Shown: piece after piece, positions 1 to 5,502 of the stretch
Layout: each line of letters opens with the position of its first letter
Numbering within the stretch: position 1 is the stretch's first letter
NCBI GenBank assembly: GCA_900313155.1
Contig: OMQE01000047.1
Span: 1-5,587 of the forward strand
From: an uncultured Rhodospirillaceae bacterium
GTDB lineage: Bacteria > Pseudomonadota > Alphaproteobacteria > RF32 > CAG-239
Direction of reading: 5' to 3'
Length of the DNA stretch: 5,587 bases
Notes under the pieces: model-generated
Databases searched by the model: none
Seen by the model: only the letters and a program-made list of their open reading frames with translations
Told to the model about the DNA's origin: nothing
Translations under genes and position numbers: made by a program

Positions 1-1120
1 AGGTGAGGTAAAGAGCACTATGTATTCCCCTATTCACCGCGATGCTCCGGCCTTTACCGACCAATCGACTAAAGAAGAAATTTTGGTGACCGGTATTAAG
101 GTTATTGATTTGCTGGAACCATATTCCAAAGGTGGTAAAATTGGTCTGTTCGGCGGCGCCGGCGTGGGCAAAACCGTGCTGATTATGGAACTTATTAACA
201 ACATCGCCAAGGGACACGGTGGATATTCGGTATTTACCGGCGTGGGTGAGCGTACTCGTGAAGGTAACGACCTTTATCATGAAATGATAGAATCCGGCGT
301 TATTGATCTGAATGGTGATAAATCTAAAACCGTATTGGTCTACGGGCAAATGAACGAACCGCCGGGAGCTCGTGCTCGTGTGGCTTTAACCGGTTTGACA
401 GAGGCCGAATATTTCCGTGACCAAGAACATCAAGATGTGTTGTTGTTTATTGATAACATTTTCCGTTTTACACAAGCCGGTTCAGAGGTTTCTGCTTTGC
501 TCGGACGTATTCCGTCAGCCGTGGGTTATCAGCCAACATTAGGAACGGATATGGGTGCCATGCAAGAACGTATTACCTCTACTAAGGATGGTTCAATTAC
601 CTCGGTTCAGGCGGTTTATGTGCCGGCTGATGACTTGACCGATCCGGCGCCGGCAACAACGTTTGCGCACTTGGATGCCACCACGGTGTTGTCGCGTAAG
701 ATTTCGGAATTAGGTATTTATCCGGCGGTTGACCCGCTCGATTCCACCAGTCGTGCACTCAATCCGGAAATTGCCGGTCAGGAACATTATGAAACGGCTC
801 GACGTGTTCAGGAAATATTGCAAAAATATAATTCGTTGCAAGATATTATTGCTATTTTGGGTATGGACGAACTTTCGGAAGAAGACCGTTTGGTAGTGTC
901 ACGTGCGCGCAAAATTCAAAAGTTTTTATCGCAACCGTTCCATGTGGCAGAAGTGTTCACCGGCTTGAAGGGGGTTTATGTGAATTTGGAAGACACCATT
1001 AAAGGCTTTAAGGGCATTTTAGACGGCTTGTATGATGATTTGCCGGAAGCGGCTTTTTACATGGTGGGAACCATAGAAGAAGCTATTGCTAAAGCGGAAA
1101 AAATGAAAGAGGCTGAATAA
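1..1120 (+). CDS. atpD: F1F0 ATP synthase subunit beta (5' end outside window)
   Basis: Catalytic beta subunit of the F1 part of ATP synthase, on the cytoplasmic side of the inner membrane, making ATP from ADP and phosphate as protons flow through F0. The frame is open to the left edge (first full codon at base 2, reading GEVKST before the first Met), so the ATG at base 20 is internal and about 100 N-terminal residues are missing (family length about 470-480). Numbering from that Met: P-loop GGAGVGKT at 45-52; catalytic Glu 77 and Arg 78 in GVGERTREG; Walker B LLFIDN ending at Asp 145-Asn 146; the conserved LLGRIPSAVGYQP segment at 160-172; DELSEED lever at 283-289; then the C-terminal helical domain. 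All expected catalytic residues are present, and nothing is broken. It is followed directly by atpC in the same transcript. GC is near 50% in a sampled stretch, higher than downstream. Family assignment is essentially certain. Confidence 0.98.
   Translation, partial: GEVKSTMYSPIHRDAPAFTDQSTKEEILVTGIKVIDLLEPYSKGGKIGLFGGAGVGKTVLIMELINNIAKGHGGYSVFTGVGERTREGNDLYHEMIESGVIDLNGDKSKTVLVYGQMNEPPGARARVALTGLTEAEYFRDQEHQDVLLFIDNIFRFTQAGSEVSALLGRIPSAVGYQPTLGTDMGAMQERITSTKDGSITSVQAVYVPADDLTDPAPATTFAHLDATTVLSRKISELGIYPAVDPLDSTSRALNPEIAGQEHYETARRVQEILQKYNSLQDIIAILGMDELSEEDRLVVSRARKIQKFLSQPFHVAEVFTGLKGVYVNLEDTIKGFKGILDGLYDDLPEAAFYMVGTIEEAIAKAEKMKEAE
1107..1112 (+). promoter_or_regulatory. Ribosome binding site of atpC inside atpD
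   Basis: AAGAGG lies within the last atpD codons, seven bases before the ATG at 1120. Together with the one-base stop/start overlap it fixes the atpC start and suggests coupled translation of the two subunits. Confidence 0.7.
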
Positions 1121-1488
1121 TGGCTGAAAATGTGACGCTGAAAATATGGACACCGGAGCGCACGGTGATGAACAAGAAGGTTTATCGCGTGGTGTTGCCT
1201 TATGGTACAAAAAATTTAACGGTGATTGAAGACCGTGCGCCGACGTCACTGGTGATTAGTGCCGGTGTGTTGCAAATTTTGGACGAGCAAGACAATGTGG
1301 TCTCACGTTATTTTATAGATAACGGCGTGGCCGATATTGCTGACAATGTTTGCAAAATTTCGACCCGTCATTTTGTAGAATATTCGCATATAGATGCGGA
1401 TAAGGCAGCACAACTCAAAGAAAGTGAGCCTGAAAACGCTGTGTTTTATGATATGATAAGTCATTATTTGGAAGCGTTCGGCAACTAA
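1120..1488 (+). CDS. atpC: F1F0 ATP synthase subunit epsilon (short, divergent)
   Basis: Epsilon subunit of the F1 central stalk, which links gamma to the F0 c-ring and in many bacteria inhibits ATP hydrolysis through its C-terminal helices. The start overlaps the atpD stop by one base (TAATG), with AAGAGG at 1107-1112 seven bases upstream, indicating translational coupling. The 122-residue protein has the N-terminal beta-sandwich pattern: LKIWTPER at 7-14, a VISAGVL strand at 45-51, and DNGVADI at 67-73. Two things are unusual. The region normally reading GxFGVLxGHAP is replaced by KNLTVIEDRAP (31-41), keeping only the AP end. The C-terminal part after about residue 92 is only some 30 residues, compared with roughly 45-50 in E. 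coli epsilon (139 residues), so the inhibitory helical hairpin is short or incomplete. Identity is secured by position behind atpD and by the retained sandwich motifs. Confidence 0.93.
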   Translation: MAENVTLKIWTPERTVMNKKVYRVVLPYGTKNLTVIEDRAPTSLVISAGVLQILDEQDNVVSRYFIDNGVADIADNVCKISTRHFVEYSHIDADKAAQLKESEPENAVFYDMISHYLEAFGN

Positions 1489-1504
1489 TTTTTATAAAAG
1501 AAAG

Positions 1505-1540
1505 GAAAAAGTCTCCGCAAGAAAGTTGGAGACTTTTTTC
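1505..1540. terminator. Rho-independent terminator, bidirectional, between atpC and the convergent glycosyltransferase gene
   Basis: AAAAAGTCTCC (1506-1516) pairs perfectly with GGAGACTTTTT (1528-1538) around an 11-base loop. On the plus strand the stem runs into TTTTTT (1534-1539). On the minus strand the same stem is followed by TTTTTCC and further T-rich sequence. It lies 17 bases after the atpC stop and 13 bases beyond the end of the minus-strand glycosyltransferase frame, so it can end both transcripts. It marks atpC as the last gene of the ATP synthase operon. Confidence 0.9.
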
Positions 1541-1551
1541 TTATGTGTATT

Positions 1552-2583
1552 TTATTTTCTGAATTTAAGATACAAATTCAATCCGCAACGCAAAGCGCCC
1601 CATTTTTGGTGCAGAGCCAAAGAAGCTAAAACGCGTTTCCACAGAGGTAAGCATTGCGGAAAATAAACCTTATCATCAACGAGTTTATGACATTCAATGC
1701 TATATTTTTTCCAAAAATCCATATAATTGTCGAGCTTTAGTAGATATGGCTGAACAAAGCTATATTCAAAGATATTTTCAGAAAATTTTCTGCATGCCGC
1801 TTGAAAATAATTATAATCTCGCGTATTTATCAGAGTTAATTTTGCCATTAAAATTTCATCATCTACACGGTTAAATGAATATTTCTTATGCATTGAACTA
1901 TCTTGATTTTGCCGATATGCCATAAGATAGTTTCTAACGTTTGCGACAGCATTACAGCGGTCAAAGACTTGCAAAGAATAATATCCATCTTCGCATAATA
2001 CTTTAAACTCTTTTAGAAATCGCAAATCCTTAATTAAATCAGCTCTACAAATTTTACCCCAAACCGGTAATGGCAAATGAGGTTTTTTACCTAACGAATA
2101 CCAATTTAACGGATTTTCCTGATAACAAACTTCATATGAAGTATAAGTTTTACAAAAATCCAAACAGGCATCTTCGTTACAATCTTTACTTTTACACCAA
2201 ACCAAATCCACTTTATCTCGTTTCAGCGTTTTAAGCATAATTTCTAAAAATTGCGGATAGAGCATATCATCTGCATCAAAAAAGGCAATATAATTCCCTT
2301 GTGCAACATCTAATCCGCTGTTACGTGCCGAAGCCGCCCTACCATTAGGCTTATCTATTACTTTAAAACGTGCATCTTGTTGAGCATATTGTTGCAAAAT
2401 TTCCAACGAATTATCGGTAGAGCCATCATTCACCAAAATTGCTTCCCAGTGCGGGTAAGTTTGCCATAAAATACTGTCTAAAGCTCTGTGTAAAAATTTT
2501 GAAGCATTATAAACAGGAACAACAATAGATACTAAACCGATGTTTTCCAGAGCATTACCTATTTCACAGACTGTTGTTTTCAT
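1552..2583 (-). CDS. Family 2 glycosyltransferase (GT-A fold)
   Basis: Cytoplasmic inverting glycosyltransferase that transfers a sugar from a nucleotide-sugar donor, probably to a surface polysaccharide, LPS or similar glycan; donor and acceptor cannot be read from sequence. The start chosen is the ATG at 2581-2583 (343 residues), because GGAG lies six bases before it. The ATG four codons upstream (2593-2595) has no such site. Numbering from 2583: strand SIVVPVYN at 19-26; SILWQTYPHWEAILVNDGSTD at about 37-57 with the nucleotide-binding Asp 53; RAASARNSG at 82-90; metal-binding FFDADD at 101-106 (DXD-type); WGKICRADLI at 175-184; and CEDGYY with the Glu-Asp pair at 198-199, typical of the GT2 catalytic region. 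No signal peptide or membrane helix is visible, and the C-terminal 100 residues are not assignable. The gene stands alone, convergent with atpC and divergent from the NrdD-like gene. Sampled lines are 23-33% GC, against about 50% in atpD, suggesting transfer. Family is certain, specific role unknown. Confidence 0.93.
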   Translation of the reverse strand: MKTTVCEIGNALENIGLVSIVVPVYNASKFLHRALDSILWQTYPHWEAILVNDGSTDNSLEILQQYAQQDARFKVIDKPNGRAASARNSGLDVAQGNYIAFFDADDMLYPQFLEIMLKTLKRDKVDLVWCKSKDCNEDACLDFCKTYTSYEVCYQENPLNWYSLGKKPHLPLPVWGKICRADLIKDLRFLKEFKVLCEDGYYSLQVFDRCNAVANVRNYLMAYRQNQDSSMHKKYSFNRVDDEILMAKLTLINTRDYNYFQAACRKFSENIFEYSFVQPYLLKLDNYMDFWKKYSIECHKLVDDKVYFPQCLPLWKRVLASLALHQKWGALRCGLNLYLKFRK

Positions 2584-2613
2584 TATTTTCTCCATAAAAT
2601 GAACTATATAAAG

Positions 2614-2642
2614 ATGGTAAAGTAAAGAAATATGTATGTAAA
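2614..2642 (-). promoter_or_regulatory. Candidate sigma-70 promoter of the glycosyltransferase gene
   Basis: On the minus strand, TTTACA (2637-2642, five of six consensus bases) is followed after 17 bases by TACCAT (2614-2619, four of six). This would give a 5' leader of roughly 25 bases before the ATG at 2583. The region is very AT-rich, so chance matches are likely. Confidence 0.4.
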
Positions 2643-2720
2643 GGCATATTTAAAATTTTTTTTCAAGGCATAAGTATATGAAAATATATTAAAATTCAGA
2701 AAGATGTGTATAAAAATAAA

Positions 2721-2736
2721 ATACTATATATAGTTT
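2721..2736 (+). promoter_or_regulatory. NrdR-box-like operator, box 1
   Basis: ATACTATATATAGTTT contains a perfect 12-base palindrome, ACTATATATAGT (2723-2734). It agrees at 14 of 16 positions with the NrdR consensus as I recall it (acaCwAtATaTwGtgt), including the whole ten-base core. NrdR is the ATP/dATP-sensing repressor of ribonucleotide reductase genes. The site is 74 bases before the NrdD-like start codon. AT-rich palindromes arise by chance, but the second copy at the canonical spacing and the nature of the downstream gene make this convincing. Confidence 0.72.
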
Positions 2737-2751
2737 ATTTACTTTTTGTTA

Positions 2752-2767
2752 ACCCTATATGTAGTAT
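2752..2767 (+). promoter_or_regulatory. NrdR-box-like operator, box 2
   Basis: ACCCTATATGTAGTAT matches the recalled NrdR consensus at 13 of 16 positions, with one mismatch in the core (G at 2761). Its start is exactly 31 bases from box 1, leaving a 15-base gap. That is three helical turns, the arrangement known for tandem NrdR boxes, which NrdR occupies cooperatively on one face of the DNA. A -10-like TATAAA (2765-2770) overlaps its right end, so bound repressor would block transcription. No convincing -35 could be fixed; TTTACT at 2738 and TTGTTA at 2746, both touching the gap between boxes, are the only candidates. Confidence 0.7.
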
Positions 2768-2798
2768 AAACATAACTAATGACGCAACAATGAATTTT

Positions 2799-2803
2799 AG
2801 GAG
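2799..2803 (+). promoter_or_regulatory. Ribosome binding site of the NrdD-like gene
   Basis: AGGAG sits seven bases before ATG 2811. The open frame extends back to a GTG at 2706, but that codon lies upstream of both putative operator boxes and lacks a ribosome site, so 2811 is the start. Confidence 0.85.
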
Positions 2804-2810
2804 AAACAAT

Positions 2811-3026
2811 ATGACAAACGTTATTGATATTAACAACATTGCTTTAACAGATGCTGAACGCCAACCTTGCGAAGTGTGGACTCGTGTGATGGGATATCAT
2901 CGTCCGGTAAGCGAATTTAACCGCGGTAAAAAAAGCGAATATTATTCTCGTTTGTGTTTTGCTGAAGAAAAAGCTGTTTCTCATTTGGATAACAATGCCG
3001 AAACCTGTGCTTGTGCGGCAGAATAA
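2811..3026 (+). CDS. Small stand-alone protein resembling the glycyl-radical tail of anaerobic ribonucleotide reductase (NrdD-like)
   Basis: A 71-residue protein whose core, CEVWTRVMGYHRPVSEFN (20-37) followed by RGKKSEYYSR (38-47), resembles the C-terminal glycyl-radical loop of class III reductase NrdD (family NRDD). In that loop an RVxGY glycine carries the radical and a PV-x(3)-N-x-GK-x(2)-E stretch follows. Gly 28 is the aligned radical position. The roughly 600-residue catalytic barrel, the ATP-cone and the usual four-Cys zinc site are absent; the cysteines present are 20, 49, 66 and 68, with CAC near the C-terminus. Related small proteins are, to my recollection, annotated as anaerobic ribonucleoside-triphosphate reductase, which overstates what the sequence contains. 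Tandem NrdR-like boxes upstream support a link to deoxynucleotide supply. It may serve as a replacement radical subunit, like GrcA for pyruvate formate-lyase, or bind metal, or regulate. It forms a single-gene transcript with its own terminator. Coding status is strong, function inferred. Confidence 0.85.
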   Translation: MTNVIDINNIALTDAERQPCEVWTRVMGYHRPVSEFNRGKKSEYYSRLCFAEEKAVSHLDNNAETCACAAE

Positions 3027-3066
3027 AACAAATACATACTTTCTTTTTTTGTTGATGAAAATTTGG

Positions 3067-3092
3067 TCCCTGTCGAATTGGCAGGGATTTTT
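3067..3092 (+). terminator. Rho-independent terminator after the NrdD-like gene
   Basis: TCCCTGTC (3067-3074) pairs with GGCAGGGA (3080-3087), eight pairs including one G-U, around the loop GAATT, followed by TTTTT (3088-3092). It lies 40 bases after the stop at 3026 and 9 bases beyond the end of the convergent minus-strand gene. In the minus direction the stem is followed by CCAAATTTT, a poorer run, so termination there would be weaker. Confidence 0.88.
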
Positions 3093-3100
3093 GTTGACCA

Positions 3101-3814
3101 TCAGCGCACAAATTTTTTCTGCACATGTATTTGGCGCACACGCTTTAACTCTTCACGCGGGGTAAAATCAAAATAAAACGCGTCGATATTTTCATTGATT
3201 TTTTCTTTTGTTCTCATACGTTTTTGCAGCTCTAACTTATGTTTGAGCGAGCTTTTGTATTTTTTTCCGGCGCCGATTCGGTTTCGGCTCATATAGGTTG
3301 TATCAACAAAAAACTTACGACCGTTATAAAGAGTTACTTTGTTCCACGCATGTCCGTCTTTCGGCATTTCGTTGGCATGATACCATTTTTTCACCGCCTT
3401 GGCATTTTGCAACACATAGCCGGAAACAACTTCCACGCCACGCACGTTGGCAATGGCTGCCATATCGGCGAAAAGCTGTGCAAAATCGGTGCAAATACCG
3501 GCTTTAGACCGCAAAATATCGTAATTAACCCGCATTTCTTTCTCGTTGAAGCGTCCATTATCATATTTATAATTATCGTAGGCAATATGCGAAGCAACCC
3601 AATAAGCGATCACACGCAATTTGTCATAGTCATTATGAAACGGACGAATAAGATATTGTGTGAGCTGATATTTGTTGGTTGAATATCTGTCCGGTGCATT
3701 AAAAGCGCGTTGCTCTATTGCCGCTTCAGTTGCCGGAAGATATATTTCCTGTGCCTTTGAATAATTGGCAAAAATGCAAAATATTGTGATGAAAAATAAG
3801 GCTATATAGCGCAT
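3101..3814 (-). CDS. Exported transglutaminase-like superfamily protein
   Basis: A 237-residue protein with a cleavable signal peptide (hydrophobic residues 4-16, likely cleavage after SKA at 19-21), so the mature part acts in the periplasm or outside the cell. The core has the papain-like transglutaminase arrangement. Cys 108 is in AGICTDFAQLFADMA (105-119), His 155 in DGHAWNKV (153-160), and Asp 171 in FFVDTTY (168-174), giving an intact Cys-His-Asp triad. An upstream IAYWVASHIAYDNY (69-82) helix is typical of bacterial transglut_core proteins. The C-terminal 60 residues are basic (Lys/Arg rich). Bacterial members are usually proteases, amidases or cross-linking enzymes acting on proteins or cell wall; the substrate cannot be read here. 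It starts two bases after the stop of the TPR-methyltransferase, with AGG inside that gene's last codons as a ribosome site, so the two are co-transcribed. No lipobox or membrane anchor is seen. Confidence 0.9.
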   Translation of the reverse strand: MRYIALFFITIFCIFANYSKAQEIYLPATEAAIEQRAFNAPDRYSTNKYQLTQYLIRPFHNDYDKLRVIAYWVASHIAYDNYKYDNGRFNEKEMRVNYDILRSKAGICTDFAQLFADMAAIANVRGVEVVSGYVLQNAKAVKKWYHANEMPKDGHAWNKVTLYNGRKFFVDTTYMSRNRIGAGKKYKSSLKHKLELQKRMRTKEKINENIDAFYFDFTPREELKRVRQIHVQKKFVR

Positions 3815-3816
3815 TT

Positions 3817-5352
3817 TTAACCTATCGGCTGTTTGGCTAAATTTGGTTTTTGAGCCACAACAACGTAGCCATAAACCGGCCGTTCGGCTTCGTTACGCAA
3901 AATATGTCGCTCCATTGAAACTTGTCGTAAACCGGCACTTTTCAGCACTTTTTCCACATAAGCCGGACTATGCACAAAGCGTCCGCTCGGGGTTAAGAAA
4001 AAGTCATCATTATTAAAACTGTTTTCAGAAAAAGTGAAAACAAAAAGACCATCGGGCGTCAAGTTGCGAGAAACGCGGACAAAGGCTTTAGTTAAGTCGC
4101 CAAAATAAGTCCACACATCAGCCGCCACCATCACGTTGAAAAAATATGGTGTATTTTCCAAATAGTGACAGATATCATCACACACCAGCTGTGCATAAAT
4201 TTTTTTCTTGGAAGCTTGTTCAATCATTTTTTCGGACAAATCAATACCGATTAAGCCTTTGAATGAAGCAAATTTTTTCACCTTTATGCCGCACAAACCG
4301 GTTCCGCAACCTAAATCGGCAATATGATGCTTTGTGAAAAGAGAGATTTTCAAATGCCGACACAAAGCTTCATAAATAAGATTAGGAGCCTGATAGTCCA
4401 AATCTGCCAAAGTTTGATCAAAGTCGGGCGCGAAAGTGTTAAACGTTGCTTTTATAAATTCGGCATCTGAATTTTGTAAATTACTGCCGTTAATAATGGC
4501 ATTTGCCATGTGTTCAACAATTTTATCTTCCGGAAAAAACTTTAACCATTTCTCGGCAAATTTTTCGGCCATTTCCGGACTTTTTTCGGAATAGCATTCA
4601 TACAGCAAATATCCGAAATTCAGTTGCATTGCCGGTGGATGGTTGGGTGAATTTTTAACATAGCGCCAAGCAAACAATAAGCAATTTTCCCAATCATTCA
4701 TGGCTCGATAGGCATCACTCAAAGCGTTTAGAACTTCTAACCGTGTTTTATCCAGCTCATAAGCATTGATATACATACTAATGGCTTTTTCCGGTTTATT
4801 CATCGCGCTTAACGAATTACCGGCTAAAATATGAGCGGTGATGCTTGACGGATGCTTTTTAAGCGATTTTTTAGCAAATTCAAGCGCCAGAACATATTTA
4901 CCCATACAATAGTATGTATTGGCAATATTGATCATCGCAATATAGCTGTTATTGTTGTATTCGTACATTTTTTGATAATAGTGAAGGGCAGTTTCGTAGT
5001 CGGCCGAACAAAAACCGACGTTTGCCAAATTTTGCCACGCCGCAACATTATTGGCATTGATGTTCAAGACCTGTTGGGCATAATTAGCTGCTTGACGATA
5101 ATCTTTCAGTTCGTAAAATATGGTAGACAAGTTTAAAAGACCGGCCTCCGAATTTTTATTTGTTTTCAGAGCTTCGTAATACATTTCAACGGCTTTATCT
5201 TTATCGTCTAAGCCGTCATAACAATTACCGCAGGCAATGAGATATTTTTCACTTTTAGGCTTACCTTGCAACAAAAGTTGATACAATTCCAAAGCCTTGG
5301 CATATTCTTTTTCGCCAAACAAAACAGATGCTTGATGTTCTAAGTTTTCCAC
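3817..5352 (-). CDS. TPR-repeat protein fused to a class I SAM-dependent methyltransferase
   Basis: A two-domain cytoplasmic protein. The N-terminal 290 or so residues are successive 34-residue tetratricopeptide repeats (such as YLIACGNCYDGLDDKDKAVE and ALHYYQKMYEYNNN), a protein-binding superhelix. After a linker comes TFNTFAPDFDQTLADLDYQAP, then a Rossmann methyltransferase. Motif I is DLGCGTG, with the acidic ribose-binding Asp in LIGIDLSEKM and a DD-I motif in VCDDICHYL; it ends with a substrate-side NDDFFLTPSGRFVHS stretch. This matches the predicted TPR-containing methyltransferases of COG4976; the methylated substrate is unknown. The start chosen is GTG 5350-5352 (511 residues), because AGAGGG (5357-5362) stands four bases upstream. 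The frame opens further at ATG 5394, but that has no ribosome site and would put a -10-like TATACT inside the coding part. It is first in a unit with the exported transglutaminase-like gene. GC is about 45% in a sampled line, close to the ATP synthase genes. Confidence 0.92.
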   Translation of the reverse strand: MENLEHQASVLFGEKEYAKALELYQLLLQGKPKSEKYLIACGNCYDGLDDKDKAVEMYYEALKTNKNSEAGLLNLSTIFYELKDYRQAANYAQQVLNINANNVAAWQNLANVGFCSADYETALHYYQKMYEYNNNSYIAMINIANTYYCMGKYVLALEFAKKSLKKHPSSITAHILAGNSLSAMNKPEKAISMYINAYELDKTRLEVLNALSDAYRAMNDWENCLLFAWRYVKNSPNHPPAMQLNFGYLLYECYSEKSPEMAEKFAEKWLKFFPEDKIVEHMANAIINGSNLQNSDAEFIKATFNTFAPDFDQTLADLDYQAPNLIYEALCRHLKISLFTKHHIADLGCGTGLCGIKVKKFASFKGLIGIDLSEKMIEQASKKKIYAQLVCDDICHYLENTPYFFNVMVAADVWTYFGDLTKAFVRVSRNLTPDGLFVFTFSENSFNNDDFFLTPSGRFVHSPAYVEKVLKSAGLRQVSMERHILRNEAERPVYGYVVVAQKPNLAKQPIG

Positions 5353-5356
5353 AACA

Positions 5357-5362
5357 CCCTCT
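5357..5362 (-). promoter_or_regulatory. Ribosome binding site that favours the GTG start of the TPR-methyltransferase
   Basis: On the minus strand AGAGGG ends four bases before GTG 5352. The upstream ATG at 5394 has only A/T-rich sequence before it. This is the main reason for preferring the 511-residue product over 525. Confidence 0.65.
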
Positions 5363-5382
5363 ATATTAAACAAACCGGACAA

Positions 5383-5388
5383 AGTATA
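5383..5388 (-). promoter_or_regulatory. Possible -10 element of the TPR-methyltransferase/transglutaminase unit
   Basis: Minus-strand TATACT matches the sigma-70 -10 consensus at five of six positions, with an extremely AT-rich stretch upstream. It would start the transcript near 5376, about 24 bases before the GTG. No good -35 is visible at 16-18 bases (best TTTTAT), so this is tentative. Confidence 0.35.
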
Positions 5389-5423
5389 ACACATATTTAT
5401 ATAAAATAAAAGACATTTCCTAG

Positions 5424-5453
5424 AAAAATTTTTTAAAATATATAAAAAAACTA
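5424..5453 (+). promoter_or_regulatory. AT-rich UP-element-like tract upstream of the tRNA promoter
   Basis: Just before the -35 hexamer, 26 of the 30 bases up to position 5450 and beyond are A or T in phased A- and T-tracts (AAAAATTTTTT, AAAA, AAAAAAA). This is where the RNA polymerase alpha C-terminal domains would bind at stable-RNA promoters. The whole intergenic region is AT-rich, so this is suggestive only. Confidence 0.4.
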
Positions 5454-5482
5454 TTGACGAGAAAAAATAAATAGTGTATCAA
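5454..5482 (+). promoter_or_regulatory. Sigma-70 promoter of tRNA-Leu
   Basis: TTGACG (5454-5459, five of six) and TATCAA (5477-5482, four of six) are separated by exactly 17 bases. The predicted start near 5489 leaves a leader of about 14 bases before the mature tRNA at 5503. This is the best promoter match in the window. Confidence 0.7.
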
Positions 5483-5502
5483 CATATCTGCTGAAGATAA
5501 AT

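Noticed and set aside
20..22. ATG at 20 as the start of atpD
   Set aside because: The frame is open to the left edge and reads family-like sequence (GEVKST) before it. A real beta subunit has about 100 more N-terminal residues.
1019..1249. Minus-strand open frame across the atpD/atpC junction
   Set aside because: It lies opposite two certain ATP synthase genes and its protein is low-complexity with no family resemblance.
2604..2613. A third NrdR-like core (CTATATAAAG) near the glycosyltransferase start
   Set aside because: The core differs at one position and the flanks do not match (about 10 of 16 overall). It has no partner at 31 bp, so it is expected by chance in AT-rich DNA.
2737..2767. 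Possible FNR/ANR site, expected if the NrdD-like gene is induced without oxygen
   Set aside because: No TTGATnnnnATCAA-like dyad is present; TTGTTA has no matching second half at the right distance.
2706..2810. N-terminal extension of the NrdD-like protein from GTG 2706 (hydrophobic, signal-peptide-like)
   Set aside because: It covers the putative operators and -10 region, has no ribosome site, and a clear AGGAG precedes ATG 2811. The hydrophobic look comes from translating AT-rich DNA.
3239..3682. Plus-strand open frame of 147 residues opposite the transglutaminase-like gene
   Set aside because: It is antisense to a gene with signal peptide and catalytic triad, has no recognisable motif, and lacks its own ribosome site. 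It is a shadow frame.
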